A DNA stretch of 5,575 nucleotides from an uncultured Gemmatimonadota bacterium (GCA_946479995.1 CAMLIU010000133.1:1-5575), one strand, 5' to 3'. Shown: positions 1 through 5,575, numbered from the stretch's first letter. The notes: a model not told the origin generated them from the sequence alone. Made by a program: numbers and translations.

Positions 1-59
1 AGCGCATCGCGGCCGTGGGCGGGCTGGTGCGGACGTGGCCGCAGTGGCCGAACAAATAA
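1..59 (+). CDS. C-terminal tail of an upstream gene (partial, unrecognised)
   Basis: The frame that begins at base 3 is open from the window edge and ends in TAA at 57-59, giving the tail RIAAVGGLVRTWPQWPNK. Codons in this frame are mostly G or C at the third position, as in the other genes here, and the stop falls just before the repeat-rich leader of rpiB. Eighteen residues are too few to recognise a family. It could also be a chance open frame at the edge, so only the upstream sequence can settle it. Confidence 0.5.
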   Translation, partial: RIAAVGGLVRTWPQWPNK

Positions 60-72
60 CAGCACGTTGACC

Positions 73-151
73 GTGAACGGTGAACCGTGAACCGTAACGG
101 CCTTCAACGCAGTTCCGGTTCACGGTTCACGGTTCACGGTTCACGGTTCAC
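73..151. repeat. Heptamer GTGAACC/GGTTCAC tandem repeats in both orientations
   Basis: Five perfect head-to-tail copies of GGTTCAC occupy 117-151. The reverse complement GTGAACC occurs in tandem on the left side at 80-86 and 87-93, preceded by a one-mismatch copy (GTGAACG, 73-79) and followed by a degraded copy around 94-100. The two blocks face each other across about 20 bases of unrelated sequence. They fill most of the space between the upstream stop codon and the rpiB start. Translation through them occurs only in an implausible N-terminal extension of rpiB, so they are non-coding. Confidence 0.9.
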
Positions 152-152
152 C
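79..152 (+). promoter_or_regulatory. Long hairpin-forming inverted repeat in the rpiB leader
   Basis: Bases 79-95 are a perfect 17-base reverse complement of 136-152. Pairing can continue inward for three more pairs (96-98 with 132-134) if one base is bulged, leaving a loop of roughly 33 bases. Because the arms are heptamer repeats, the stem can also slip by seven bases into other registers. The right arm ends four bases before the GGAG ribosome-binding motif of rpiB. It could act as an mRNA structure affecting translation, as a weak terminator for the upstream gene (there is no following T-tract), or simply be a by-product of repeat expansion. The structure is seen; the role is not. Confidence 0.6.
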
Positions 153-161
153 ATTGGAGTC

Positions 162-635
162 ATGAGCAGCGAGCGCCACGATCCCATCCTCATCGCGTCC
201 GATCACGCCGGCTACGAGCTGAAGTCCGTCCTCGAGAAGGAGCTGAGGGCGCTCGGCTACGCGGTGGAGGATCTCGGGCCGTCCGACGCACAGAGCGCCG
301 ACTATGCGGACTACGCCCATCCGCTCGCGAAGCGCGTGTCGGAAGGCAAGGCGGAGCGCGGGGTGCTGCTCTGCGGCACCGGGCTCGGCATGTCGTACAC
401 GGCGAACCGCTATCCGCACGTGCGGGCCGCGGTGGCGTGGGCACCGGAGATCGCCGCGCTGGCGCGCGAGCACAACGATGCGAACGTGCTGGTGCTCCCG
501 GCACGGTTCGTCGGGGAGGAGGAAGGCAAGGCGATCCTGAAGGCGTGGCTCGAGACGCCCTTCGCCGGCGGACGCCATGCGCGACGCGTCGCCAAGATCG
601 AGCGTGACGGGAATTCAACCGAGGAGAGTCGCTGA
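162..635 (+). CDS. rpiB: Ribose-5-phosphate isomerase B (RpiB/LacAB family)
   Basis: This 157-residue protein should interconvert ribulose 5-phosphate and ribose 5-phosphate in the cytoplasm, in the non-oxidative pentose phosphate pathway. The family signature is clear: SDHAG at 13-17, the [10 protein letters not shown] active-site loop with Cys71 (the base in Cys-type RpiB), the anion-hole GTG at 72-74, His104 in REHNDANVL (the ring-opening position), and GGRHARRV at 136-143 with the phosphate-binding arginines 138 and 142. Length is normal for the family (about 145-160). The open frame extends upstream to a GTG at 87, but that would translate the heptamer repeats, so I chose ATG 162, whose following residues align with known RpiB N-termini. 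GGAG at 156-159 is unusually close to the ATG (two bases). The stop overlaps the glyA start by one base. rpiB beside glyA is a recurring arrangement, for example in Bacillus. Confidence 0.95.
   Translation: MSSERHDPILIASDHAGYELKSVLEKELRALGYAVEDLGPSDAQSADYADYAHPLAKRVSEGKAERGVLLCGTGLGMSYTANRYPHVRAAVAWAPEIAALAREHNDANVLVLPARFVGEEEGKAILKAWLETPFAGGRHARRVAKIERDGNSTEESR
621..626 (+). promoter_or_regulatory. Shine-Dalgarno site of glyA
   Basis: GAGGAG lies eight bases before the ATG at 635, inside the last codons of rpiB. It fixes the glyA start at the TGATG junction and supports translational coupling of the two genes. Confidence 0.75.
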
Positions 636-1918
636 TGTCGTCGTGGTCTGACTGGGAGCGCTGCCCGCCCGGCGAGGCGCTGCGCGAGCGCGACCCTGTG
701 GTCGCCGGCCTGATCGAGGAGGAGATCGCGCGGCAGAACGAGGGGCTCGAGCTCATCGCGAGCGAGAACTTCGTGTCGCCCGCCGTGCTCGAAGCCATGG
801 GCTCGCCCCTCACCAACAAGTACGCCGAAGGCCTGCCCGGCAAGCGCTACTACGGTGGCTGCGAGGTGGTGGACAGGATCGAGCAGCTCGCGATCGACCG
901 CGCGAAGGAGCTGTTCGGCGCCGAACATGCGAACGTGCAGGCCCACTCCGGGGCGCAGGCCAACGCCGCGGTGTTCCTCGCCTTCCTCAAGCCGGGCGAC
1001 ACCTTCCTCGGCATGGACCTCTCGCAGGGCGGGCACCTCACGCACGGCTCGCCGGTGAACTTCTCCGGCCTGCTGTACAAGGCGGTGTCGTACGGGCTCG
1101 ACGACTCGGGCTACATCGACATGGGGGCCGTGCGTCGCCAGGCGCAGGAGCACCGGCCGAAGATGATCATCGCCGGCTACAGCGCGTACCCGCGCGTGAT
1201 CGACTTCGCTGCCTTCGCCGAGATCGCGAAGGAAGTGGGCGCGATCTTCATGGTGGACATGGCGCACTTCGCCGGGCTCGCCGCCACGGGCGTCTATCCG
1301 ACGCCGGTGCCGCACGCCGACGTCGTCACCACTACGACGCACAAGACGCTGCGCGGCCCGCGCGGGGGGATGATCCTCTGCAAGGAGCAGCACGCGGCCG
1401 CCATCAACAAGGCGATGTTCCCCGGCACGCAGGGCGGCCCGCTCGAGCACGTGATCGCGGCGAAGGCGGTGGCCTTCAAGGAAGCGCTCGATCCGTCGTT
1501 CAAGGTGTACTCGAAGCAGGTCGTCGCCAACGCCCAGGCCCTCGCGAAGGCCCTCGTGTCGCGCGGCTACCAGCTCGTGTCGGGCGGGACGGACAACCAC
1601 CTCATGCTGGTTGACCTGCGGAACAAGAACCTCACCGGCAAGGTGGCGGAGAAGGCGCTCGATGTGGCGGGGATCACGGTGAACAAGAACACCGTGCCGA
1701 AGGAGACGCAGTCGCCGTTCGTGACGAGCGGCATCCGCATCGGCACGCCGGCGGTGACGACCCGCGGCATGAAGGAGCCGGAGATGGAGCAGATCGCCGC
1801 GCTCATCGACCGCGTGCTGATGGCGCCCGACGACGCGGCGCTCGCCGGGCGGGTCAAGGACGAAGTTCGGTCGCTGGCGGGCCGCTTTCCGCTCTATCCG
1901 GAGGCGTCCCGGGTCTGA
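635..1918 (+). CDS. glyA: Serine hydroxymethyltransferase
   Basis: This 427-residue PLP enzyme converts serine and tetrahydrofolate to glycine and 5,10-methylene-tetrahydrofolate, the main source of one-carbon units for purine, thymidylate and methionine synthesis. Diagnostic motifs in order are [10 protein letters not shown] (39-48), [15 protein letters not shown] (61-75), SGAQAN (105-110), GGHLTHG (132-138, with His134 placed to stack on the PLP ring), VDMAHFAGL (207-215, Asp208 facing the pyridine nitrogen), [16 protein letters not shown] (230-245, Lys237 forming the PLP Schiff base), GTQGGPLEH (264-272) and SGIRIGTPA (365-373, Arg368 for the substrate carboxylate). No key residue is missing and the length is standard for bacterial GlyA (about 415-430). 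About 14 extra residues precede the usual N-terminal region ([14 protein letters not shown]). The start is set by the strong ribosome binding site and the one-base overlap with rpiB. Confidence 0.98.
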   Translation: MSSWSDWERCPPGEALRERDPVVAGLIEEEIARQNEGLELIASENFVSPAVLEAMGSPLTNKYAEGLPGKRYYGGCEVVDRIEQLAIDRAKELFGAEHANVQAHSGAQANAAVFLAFLKPGDTFLGMDLSQGGHLTHGSPVNFSGLLYKAVSYGLDDSGYIDMGAVRRQAQEHRPKMIIAGYSAYPRVIDFAAFAEIAKEVGAIFMVDMAHFAGLAATGVYPTPVPHADVVTTTTHKTLRGPRGGMILCKEQHAAAINKAMFPGTQGGPLEHVIAAKAVAFKEALDPSFKVYSKQVVANAQALAKALVSRGYQLVSGGTDNHLMLVDLRNKNLTGKVAEKALDVAGITVNKNTVPKETQSPFVTSGIRIGTPAVTTRGMKEPEMEQIAALIDRVLMAPDDAALAGRVKDEVRSLAGRFPLYPEASRV

Positions 1919-1961
1919 CGGCCACCTCGCCGTTGTGCGGCGGCCGGTTGCGCCCCATCTT

Positions 1962-2007
1962 GGAGGAGGCCGCGGCGGGTGGCGCGGCCCACCGCCGCGC
2001 CCCCTCC
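1962..2007 (+). terminator. GC-rich hairpin downstream of glyA (possible terminator)
   Basis: The core stem pairs 1971-1978 with 1992-1999 (eight pairs), then 1980-1982 with 1989-1991 after one bulged G, closing a six-base loop. Outer bases GGAGGAGG (1962-1969) can pair with CCCCTCC (2001-2007) with one unpaired A, giving a very stable imperfect stem. It sits in the only sizeable gap between genes, 43 bases after the glyA stop. It lacks the run of T expected of a classical intrinsic terminator; the following sequence has only a mild T-rich patch near 2021-2030. In such GC-rich DNA some stems arise by chance. A smaller perfect five-pair stem (1928-1932 with 1938-1942) precedes it. Confidence 0.4.
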
Positions 2008-2055
2008 AGGCGTCGGTCCCTCGTTTCATTCTGTGCATCAGGAGCAGTAGCAGCA

Positions 2056-2439
2056 GTGCCCGAACTCGCATTCCGCGACGGCATCATGGATCGCATCCGC
2101 CTGCATGAGCAGCGGTTCGACGAGCGCGCGTATCTCTTCGTGCTCGGCGCGCTGGAGTTCTGCCAGCAGCGGCTCCCCGAGCGGCGCCACATCACGGGGC
2201 GTGAGCTGGCGCTCGCCTGCCGCGACCTGGCGCTCGAGCGGTTCGGCGTGATGTCGCGCATGGTCCTCGAGCATTGGGGAGTGCGCAGCACCTCCGACCT
2301 CGGCGACGTGGTGTTCACGCTCGTGGAGCTCGACCTGCTGATGAGCCAGGCCAGCGACACGCGCGACGAGTTCGTGGACGTCTTCGACTTCGACCAGGCG
2401 TTCGAGCGCGACTATCCGTGGTGTGCCCAGTTCGTCTGA
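2056..2439 (+). CDS. Minf_1886-family conserved protein of unknown function
   Basis: The 127-residue product matches what I know of the Plancto/Verruco Minf_1886 family (TIGR04138-like): a Tyr-rich entry helix (RAYLFVLGALEFCQ, 24-37), a basic turn ERRHITGREL (42-51), LALERFG (58-64), a strongly conserved-looking LEHWGVRSTSDLGDVVFTLVE (71-91), and an acidic tail DEFVDVFDFDQAFERDY (104-120). No catalytic motif, signal peptide or membrane segment is visible; it looks like a soluble helical protein. The frame is open back to a TTG at 1933, but the upstream translation is low-complexity and crosses the 1962-2007 hairpin. I therefore start at GTG 2056, which has AGGAG at 2040-2044 (spacing 11, slightly long) and gives the usual family N-terminus about 15 residues before the RAYLF segment. 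The family call is from memory of its motifs; the biochemical role is unknown. Confidence 0.8.
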   Translation: MPELAFRDGIMDRIRLHEQRFDERAYLFVLGALEFCQQRLPERRHITGRELALACRDLALERFGVMSRMVLEHWGVRSTSDLGDVVFTLVELDLLMSQASDTRDEFVDVFDFDQAFERDYPWCAQFV

Positions 2440-2452
2440 TTCCCTCACGCCC

Positions 2453-2650
2453 ATGACCGCGCTCCCGGAGCTTCCGCCCTGTCGCAAGTGCGACGAAGGT
2501 GTGCTGCTCCCGCTCAGCGACTACGGTCGCGACGGCGCGCCGATCATCTTCAAGGCGTGGGCGTGCAGCAACCCGGCCTGCGGCTTCAACGTCCGCATCG
2601 ACAACGGCGAGCTGAGCTACGGCCGAGTGATCGGCGCGTCGCAGAAGTAG
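2453..2650 (+). CDS. Small zinc-ribbon protein
   Basis: This 65-residue protein has two cysteine knuckles: C10-x2-C13 (PPCRKCDEG) and C38-x4-C43 (WACSNPACGFN), separated by 24 residues. That is the pattern of a single zinc ribbon, reminiscent of the zinc fingers in the C-terminus of topoisomerase I and of many small nucleic-acid- or protein-binding ribbons. Nothing else is present, so it is probably a standalone zinc-binding adaptor; its partner is unknown. It begins 13 bases after the Minf_1886 gene. A GTG at 2423 in the same frame would add ten residues (MPSSSDSLTP) and overlap that gene by 17 bases. Neither start has a clear Shine-Dalgarno, so translation may depend on coupling with the upstream gene. 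ATG 2453 is preferred because the extra residues look uninformative. Cysteine spacing and third-position G/C bias argue that it is a real gene. Confidence 0.75.
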   Translation: MTALPELPPCRKCDEGVLLPLSDYGRDGAPIIFKAWACSNPACGFNVRIDNGELSYGRVIGASQK

Positions 2651-2681
2651 CGGTCGCCGGCTTCCGTCCCCGCACACTCCC

Positions 2682-4265
2682 GTGAGCTCTCCACGCGAGG
2701 CAGCGCCGCGCGCACCCGTGGTGAATGCGGACGGCGCCGCGCGTGCGGATGCCGCCGCCATCGCCGCCGGCATCCCCTCGCGCGCGCTGATGCGCTGCGC
2801 GGGGACGGCGGCAGCGGAGGAGATCGCGCGACGCTTCCCCGCGCTGCTCGCTGACGGTGTGGCGATCGCCACCGGCGCCGGAAACAACGGAGGCGACGGG
2901 TGGGTGATCGCGCAGGCGCTGCACGTTGCCGGCATCCCGGTGCGCGTCGTCGAATGCGCGGCTGCGGCCACTCCTGACGCCCGCGCCGAGCGTGACGCAG
3001 CCACGGCGCTCGGCATCCTCGTGCTGCACGACATCGGCGCGCTCGCCGATGGGAGTGAGCGTCTCGTCGTGGACGCCCTGCTCGGCACCGGCTTTCGCGC
3101 GCATGCCGAGCTTCGCGAGCCGCTCGCCGGCGCCGTCGCAGCCCTTGTCGCGCGCAGCGGTCGCGGGGCTACGGTCGTCGCGCTGGACGTTCCATCCGGG
3201 CTCGACGCCACCACGGGAGGGAGTCGCGGCGAGCTTCGCGCGGCGCTGACCCTGACCTTCGGGTCCGTGAAGCGCGGCCAGCTCGTCGCGCGCGAGCGCT
3301 GCGGCCAGATCGTGGCGCTCGACATCGGCCTTGGCGCGCACGTGCATGCAGGCGACGGTGCTCCCCTTGCCGACGCTCGCTGGTTCCGCCGCGCGCTCCC
3401 GACCATCGCGGCGGATGCGCACAAGGGCACCCGCGGCAGCGTGGCGATCGTCGGCGGCGCACACGGGATGGCCGGCGCCGCCGTCCTCGCCGCGCGCGCT
3501 GCGCTGCACAGCGGAGCGGGGCTCGTGAAGTGCGTCGTCGCGCCGGAATCGCTGCCGGCGGTCCAGGAGGCGGTGCCGGCGGCGCTGGCCGCACCGTGGC
3601 CGAGCGACGACGCCAGCGCACGCCGCGAAGTGGGCGACTGGGCCGACGCGGTGCTCATCGGTCCCGGCCTCGGCCGCACCGACGCGCGCACCATGGTGGA
3701 GCGCGTGCTCCGCGCCTTCGACGGCCCGGTGGTGCTGGACGCTGACGCGCTGAATGCCTTCGCTGATGATGCCGACGGGCTGAAATCCCTCATGGGTGAG
3801 CGCGCCGCGCTCCTCACTCCCCATCCGGCAGAGTTCGCGCGCCTTGCTGGCGATGGCGCCAAAGTGCAGCAGGTGCTCGACGATCGCTTCGAGTGGCCGG
3901 CGCGTCTCGCCGCGCGCACCGGCGCCGCCGTACTGCTCAAGGGCACTCCCACCGTCGTTGCCGCTCCACCGGGTGACACCACCGTTGTCGCCGAGGGGAC
4001 GCCGATCCTCGCCACCGGCGGCGCCGGGGACCTGCTCGGCGGCATCGCCGCCACCCTGCTCGCGCAGCTGCGCGATGGCGCACTGGCCGGCGCGCTCGCG
4101 GCGTTCGCGCACGGACGGGCGGCGTGGAACGTGAGCGCGCGGGACGTGCGCGGTTTCACCCTCGACGACGTCCTGCGCGAACTGCCCGGCGTCTGGTCGC
4201 TGGAGCCGGCAGCGCCGCGCCCGCCGGTCATCGCCGAGCTCCCCGCGGTGGGGGAGCGGCGATGA
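2682..4265 (+). CDS. nnr: Bifunctional NAD(P)H-hydrate repair enzyme (epimerase plus ADP/ATP-dependent dehydratase)
   Basis: This 527-residue protein carries both halves of the YjeF/Nnr repair enzyme. Residues about 14-235 form the NnrE epimerase (YjeF_N): GAGNNGGDGW (66-75), VDALLGTGF (130-138, Asp131 at the cation-binding position), LDVPSGLDATTG (168-179) and TFGSVKRGQL (192-201). Residues about 236-505 form the NnrD dehydratase (ribokinase-like): HKGTRGSVAIVGGAHGMAGA (247-266), IGPGLGR (326-332), VLDADALN (351-358), LTPHPAEFARL (378-388), LLKGTPTVVA (418-427) and ATGGAGDLLGG (444-454) with the catalytic-position Asp450. It should epimerise R-NAD(P)HX and dehydrate S-NAD(P)HX back to NAD(P)H. 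Length fits the fused family (about 490-530). The start is uncertain: GTG 2682 gives the longest form, but GTGs at 2718 and 2721 lie closer to the usual N-terminus, and none has a good ribosome binding site. The stop overlaps thiL. Confidence 0.95.
   Translation: MSSPREAAPRAPVVNADGAARADAAAIAAGIPSRALMRCAGTAAAEEIARRFPALLADGVAIATGAGNNGGDGWVIAQALHVAGIPVRVVECAAAATPDARAERDAATALGILVLHDIGALADGSERLVVDALLGTGFRAHAELREPLAGAVAALVARSGRGATVVALDVPSGLDATTGGSRGELRAALTLTFGSVKRGQLVARERCGQIVALDIGLGAHVHAGDGAPLADARWFRRALPTIAADAHKGTRGSVAIVGGAHGMAGAAVLAARAALHSGAGLVKCVVAPESLPAVQEAVPAALAAPWPSDDASARREVGDWADAVLIGPGLGRTDARTMVERVLRAFDGPVVLDADALNAFADDADGLKSLMGERAALLTPHPAEFARLAGDGAKVQQVLDDRFEWPARLAARTGAAVLLKGTPTVVAAPPGDTTVVAEGTPILATGGAGDLLGGIAATLLAQLRDGALAGALAAFAHGRAAWNVSARDVRGFTLDDVLRELPGVWSLEPAAPRPPVIAELPAVGERR
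4238..4257 (+). promoter_or_regulatory. Hairpin enclosing the thiL Shine-Dalgarno site
   Basis: GGGGAG at 4251-4256 is a good ribosome binding site for the ATG at 4262 (spacing five). The same bases form the right arm of a perfect seven-pair stem: GCTCCCC (4238-4244) with GGGGAGC (4251-4257), loop of six. It lies in the last codons of nnr, so a ribosome finishing nnr would open it. This suggests that thiL translation depends on nnr translation. An alternative four-pair stem (4233-4236 with 4257-4260) would compete with it. Confidence 0.6.
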
Positions 4266-5227
4266 ACCTGCGGAACCCGGAACGGAATCCGGAACCTCAC
4301 CTCACCCTCGGCACCGGCGCCGAATTCGACGCCATTCGCGCCATGCTCCACGAGTGGGGTCCGCGCGCCTCCGGCATCGGCGACGACGCGGCCGTGCTCG
4401 ACGTCCCCCCGGGCCAGCGGCTCGTCGTCAGCACCGACGCGTCGTTCGAGGGAGTGCATTTCCGCCGGGAATGGCTCTCGGCGCAGGAGATCGGTGCGCG
4501 CGCGGTGACCGCCGCGCTCAGCGACCTCGCCGCGATGGCGGCGGCGCCGATCGGGCTTCTCCTTGCCCTCGGCGTGCCCGAAGGTTGGCAGCAGGAGCTC
4601 GACGAGATCGCGCGCGGGGTCGGACATGCCGCAGGGGAGGCCGATTGTCCCATCGTCGGCGGAAACGTCACCCGCGCACGCCAGCTGTCACTCACCATCA
4701 CCGTGCTCGGTACGGCCGCACGTCCCCTGCGACGCGACGGTGCACGTGACGGCGACCTCATGTTCGTGACGGGCAGGCTCGGCGGTCCGGGGGCAGCGCT
4801 GGATGCACTGCAGGCGGGCCGCGTGCCGGATGCCGGACACATGGAGCGGTTCGCCAGCCCCCGCGCGCGGCTTCGTGAGGCGCGCTGGCTCGCCGACGCG
4901 GGGGCGCGCGCCGCGATCGACATCTCGGACGGCCTGGGCGCCGACCTCACGCACCTCGCGCGGGCGAGCGACGTCACCATCGAGCTCGAGGTGGACCGCA
5001 TCCCGTGCGTGAAGGGAGTCCCGCGCGAGGAAACCCTCGCCAGCGGGGAGGAATACGAGCTGATCGTCGCCTTTCCGCCGGCTGCGGCGCCGGACGACCG
5101 ATCGTTCGAGGCACGCTTCGGCATCCCGCTCACGCGCATCGGTGTCGTGCGTCCTGCGTCAGGCGAGCCCGTGCGCGCCATCGGCGCGCGCGTTGACCAT
5201 GCCCGCGGGCACGATCACCTTTCGTGA
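4262..5227 (+). CDS. thiL: Thiamine-monophosphate kinase
   Basis: This 321-residue enzyme phosphorylates thiamine monophosphate with ATP to give thiamine diphosphate, the last step of thiamine cofactor synthesis. It shows the AIRS/PurM-like fold signatures: GAEFDAIRAM (19-28), GIGDDAAVL (38-46), STDASFEGVHF (57-67), ALSDLAAMAAAP (85-96), a VGGNVTR motif (132-138), GDLMFVTGRLGGPGAAL (164-180), AIDISDGLGADL (218-229) and SGEEYEL (261-267). The aspartates at 41, 42, 59, 88, 220 and 223, the usual metal/ATP ligands, are kept. Two positions depart from the textbook form: VGGN in place of VGGD (Asn135) and SGEEYEL in place of GGEDYEL. The length is normal. ATG 4262 is chosen because of its ribosome binding site and its ATGA overlap with the nnr stop. 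The first 17 residues (MNLRNPERNPEPHLTLG) are a non-conserved, repeat-derived extension. The frame is also open upstream to 4124, inside nnr, which is not a credible start. Confidence 0.95.
   Translation: MNLRNPERNPEPHLTLGTGAEFDAIRAMLHEWGPRASGIGDDAAVLDVPPGQRLVVSTDASFEGVHFRREWLSAQEIGARAVTAALSDLAAMAAAPIGLLLALGVPEGWQQELDEIARGVGHAAGEADCPIVGGNVTRARQLSLTITVLGTAARPLRRDGARDGDLMFVTGRLGGPGAALDALQAGRVPDAGHMERFASPRARLREARWLADAGARAAIDISDGLGADLTHLARASDVTIELEVDRIPCVKGVPREETLASGEEYELIVAFPPAAAPDDRSFEARFGIPLTRIGVVRPASGEPVRAIGARVDHARGHDHLS
4271..4295 (+). repeat. Short CGGAAC direct repeats at the 5' end of thiL
   Basis: CGGAAC occurs at 4271-4276, 4278-4283 and 4290-4295, with a variant CGGAAT at 4283-4288. 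The block encodes residues 4-12 of ThiL (RNPERNPEP), ahead of the conserved part of the protein. It looks like a small simple-sequence expansion tolerated in a variable N-terminus. Confidence 0.6.
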
Positions 5228-5228
5228 C

Positions 5229-5575
5229 ATGCGCACGCTCCTCGCCGCCATCGCCCTCTGGTTCGCCACCATCCTGCTCGCACCCCTGGCGGTGATCGCC
5301 AGCGTGCTCGGGTTTCGCGACGAGAAGGGCGGCCGCGTGCAGCAGTGGTGCATGCGCACCTGGGCGCGGTGCCTGTGCGCGGCGGCGGGGGCGAAGGTGG
5401 TCCTCCACGGTGCCGAGCACATCACGAAGGGGCAGGGCACCGTCTACGCGAGCAACCACGTGAGCTGGTTCGACGTCTTCGCCATCGCCTCCGTGCTGCC
5501 GCGCTACACCTTCGTCGCCAAGGCGGAGCTGCGGAAGATTCCCATCTTCGGCTGGGGCGCCGAAGGGGCGGGCGT
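5229..5575 (+). CDS. plsC: 1-acyl-sn-glycerol-3-phosphate acyltransferase, N-terminal part (PlsC family)
   Basis: The gene runs off the window; 115 residues are complete. An N-terminal hydrophobic segment (about residues 4-27, LLAAIALWFATILLAPLAVIASVL) should anchor it in the inner membrane. The acyltransferase block I motif NHVSWFD (76-82) has the catalytic His77-x4-Asp82 pair, and block II-like FVAKAELRKIPIFGW (95-109) follows at the expected distance. The likely reaction is acylation of lysophosphatidic acid to phosphatidic acid. Other members of this superfamily use other acyl acceptors, and the acceptor-determining blocks III and IV lie outside the window. ATG 5229 begins one base after the thiL stop. 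An in-frame ATG at 5199 would add ten residues (MPAGTITFRD) and overlap thiL by 29 bases. Neither has an obvious Shine-Dalgarno, so coupling with thiL is likely. Confidence 0.9.
   Translation, partial: MRTLLAAIALWFATILLAPLAVIASVLGFRDEKGGRVQQWCMRTWARCLCAAAGAKVVLHGAEHITKGQGTVYASNHVSWFDVFAIASVLPRYTFVAKAELRKIPIFGWGAEGAG

Noticed and set aside
67..98. Possible sigma-70-like promoter before rpiB (TTGACC at 67-72)
   Set aside because: The -35-like hexamer overlaps the edge of the repeat block and no acceptable -10 hexamer lies at 16-18 bases, so it is not listed.
117..151. GGTTCAC array as a CRISPR or integration site
   Set aside because: The units are seven bases with no spacers, there are no cas genes, and no integrase or duplicated tRNA end is present.
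87..161. N-terminal extension of rpiB from GTG 87
   Set aside because: It would translate the GGTTCAC repeats into a non-conserved segment, has no ribosome binding site, and known RpiB proteins begin close to the SDHAG motif reached from ATG 162.
2004..2032. Possible promoter for the second cluster (CATTCT at 2027-2032)
   Set aside because: Only three of six -10 positions match and there is no -35-like hexamer at the right distance. Promoter consensus for this organism is unknown.
1933..2055. Extension of the Minf_1886 gene to TTG 1933
   Set aside because: It adds 41 low-complexity residues translated across a strong hairpin. GTG 2056 matches the usual family start and has an upstream AGGAG.
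410..2071. Long minus-strand open frame (553 residues) opposite rpiB and glyA
   Set aside because: It is antisense to two unmistakable enzymes. Its product is a low-complexity Arg/His/Leu/Val-rich chain with no domain, as expected from GC-rich codon bias on the other strand.
2315..4627. Very long minus-strand open frame (770 residues) opposite nnr and its neighbours
   Set aside because: The translation is Ser/Ala/Arg/Pro-rich low complexity and spans several plus-strand genes with clear motifs. In high-GC DNA stop codons are rare in such shadow frames.
5286..5302. Perfect six-pair stem (CTGGCG/CGCCAG) inside plsC
   Set aside because: It lies within the coding sequence of the membrane segment, is short, and such stems are frequent by chance at this GC content.

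Overview
The window is a GC-rich stretch of bacterial chromosome packed with plus-strand housekeeping genes. Strong third-position G/C bias, short or overlapping gene junctions, and a Minf_1886-type conserved protein (a family known mainly from Planctomycetes, Verrucomicrobia and related phyla) suggest a Gemmatimonadota-like or other PVC/FCB-proximal bacterium. That assignment is inference from gene content and composition, not a database result. No tRNA, rRNA, CRISPR array, integrase or transposase is visible.

Layout: (1) 1-59 is the C-terminal tail of an unrecognised upstream gene. (2) 60-161 is a leader made largely of GTGAACC/GGTTCAC heptamers in both orientations, able to form a long hairpin just before the rpiB start. 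(3) rpiB (162-635) and glyA (635-1918) overlap by one base and look translationally coupled. They encode ribose-5-phosphate isomerase B and serine hydroxymethyltransferase. (4) 1919-2055 is a 137-base gap with a strong GC hairpin. (5) A second cluster runs from 2056 to the window end: a Minf_1886-family protein of unknown function, a 65-residue zinc-ribbon protein, the bifunctional NAD(P)H-hydrate repair enzyme Nnr, thiamine-monophosphate kinase ThiL, and the start of a PlsC-type acyltransferase. Gaps here are 31 bases or less and nnr/thiL overlap as ATGA.

How they fit together: RpiB supplies ribose 5-phosphate and GlyA supplies glycine and one-carbon units, both inputs to nucleotide synthesis. 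Nnr repairs damaged NAD(P)H, ThiL makes thiamine diphosphate, and PlsC makes phosphatidic acid. The second cluster reads as a cofactor and lipid housekeeping operon rather than one pathway. I do not see a new defence, mobile or biosynthetic system. The parts most worth a second look are the heptamer repeat and hairpin in front of rpiB, the unknown Minf_1886/zinc-ribbon pair, and a hairpin that buries the thiL ribosome binding site inside the end of nnr.
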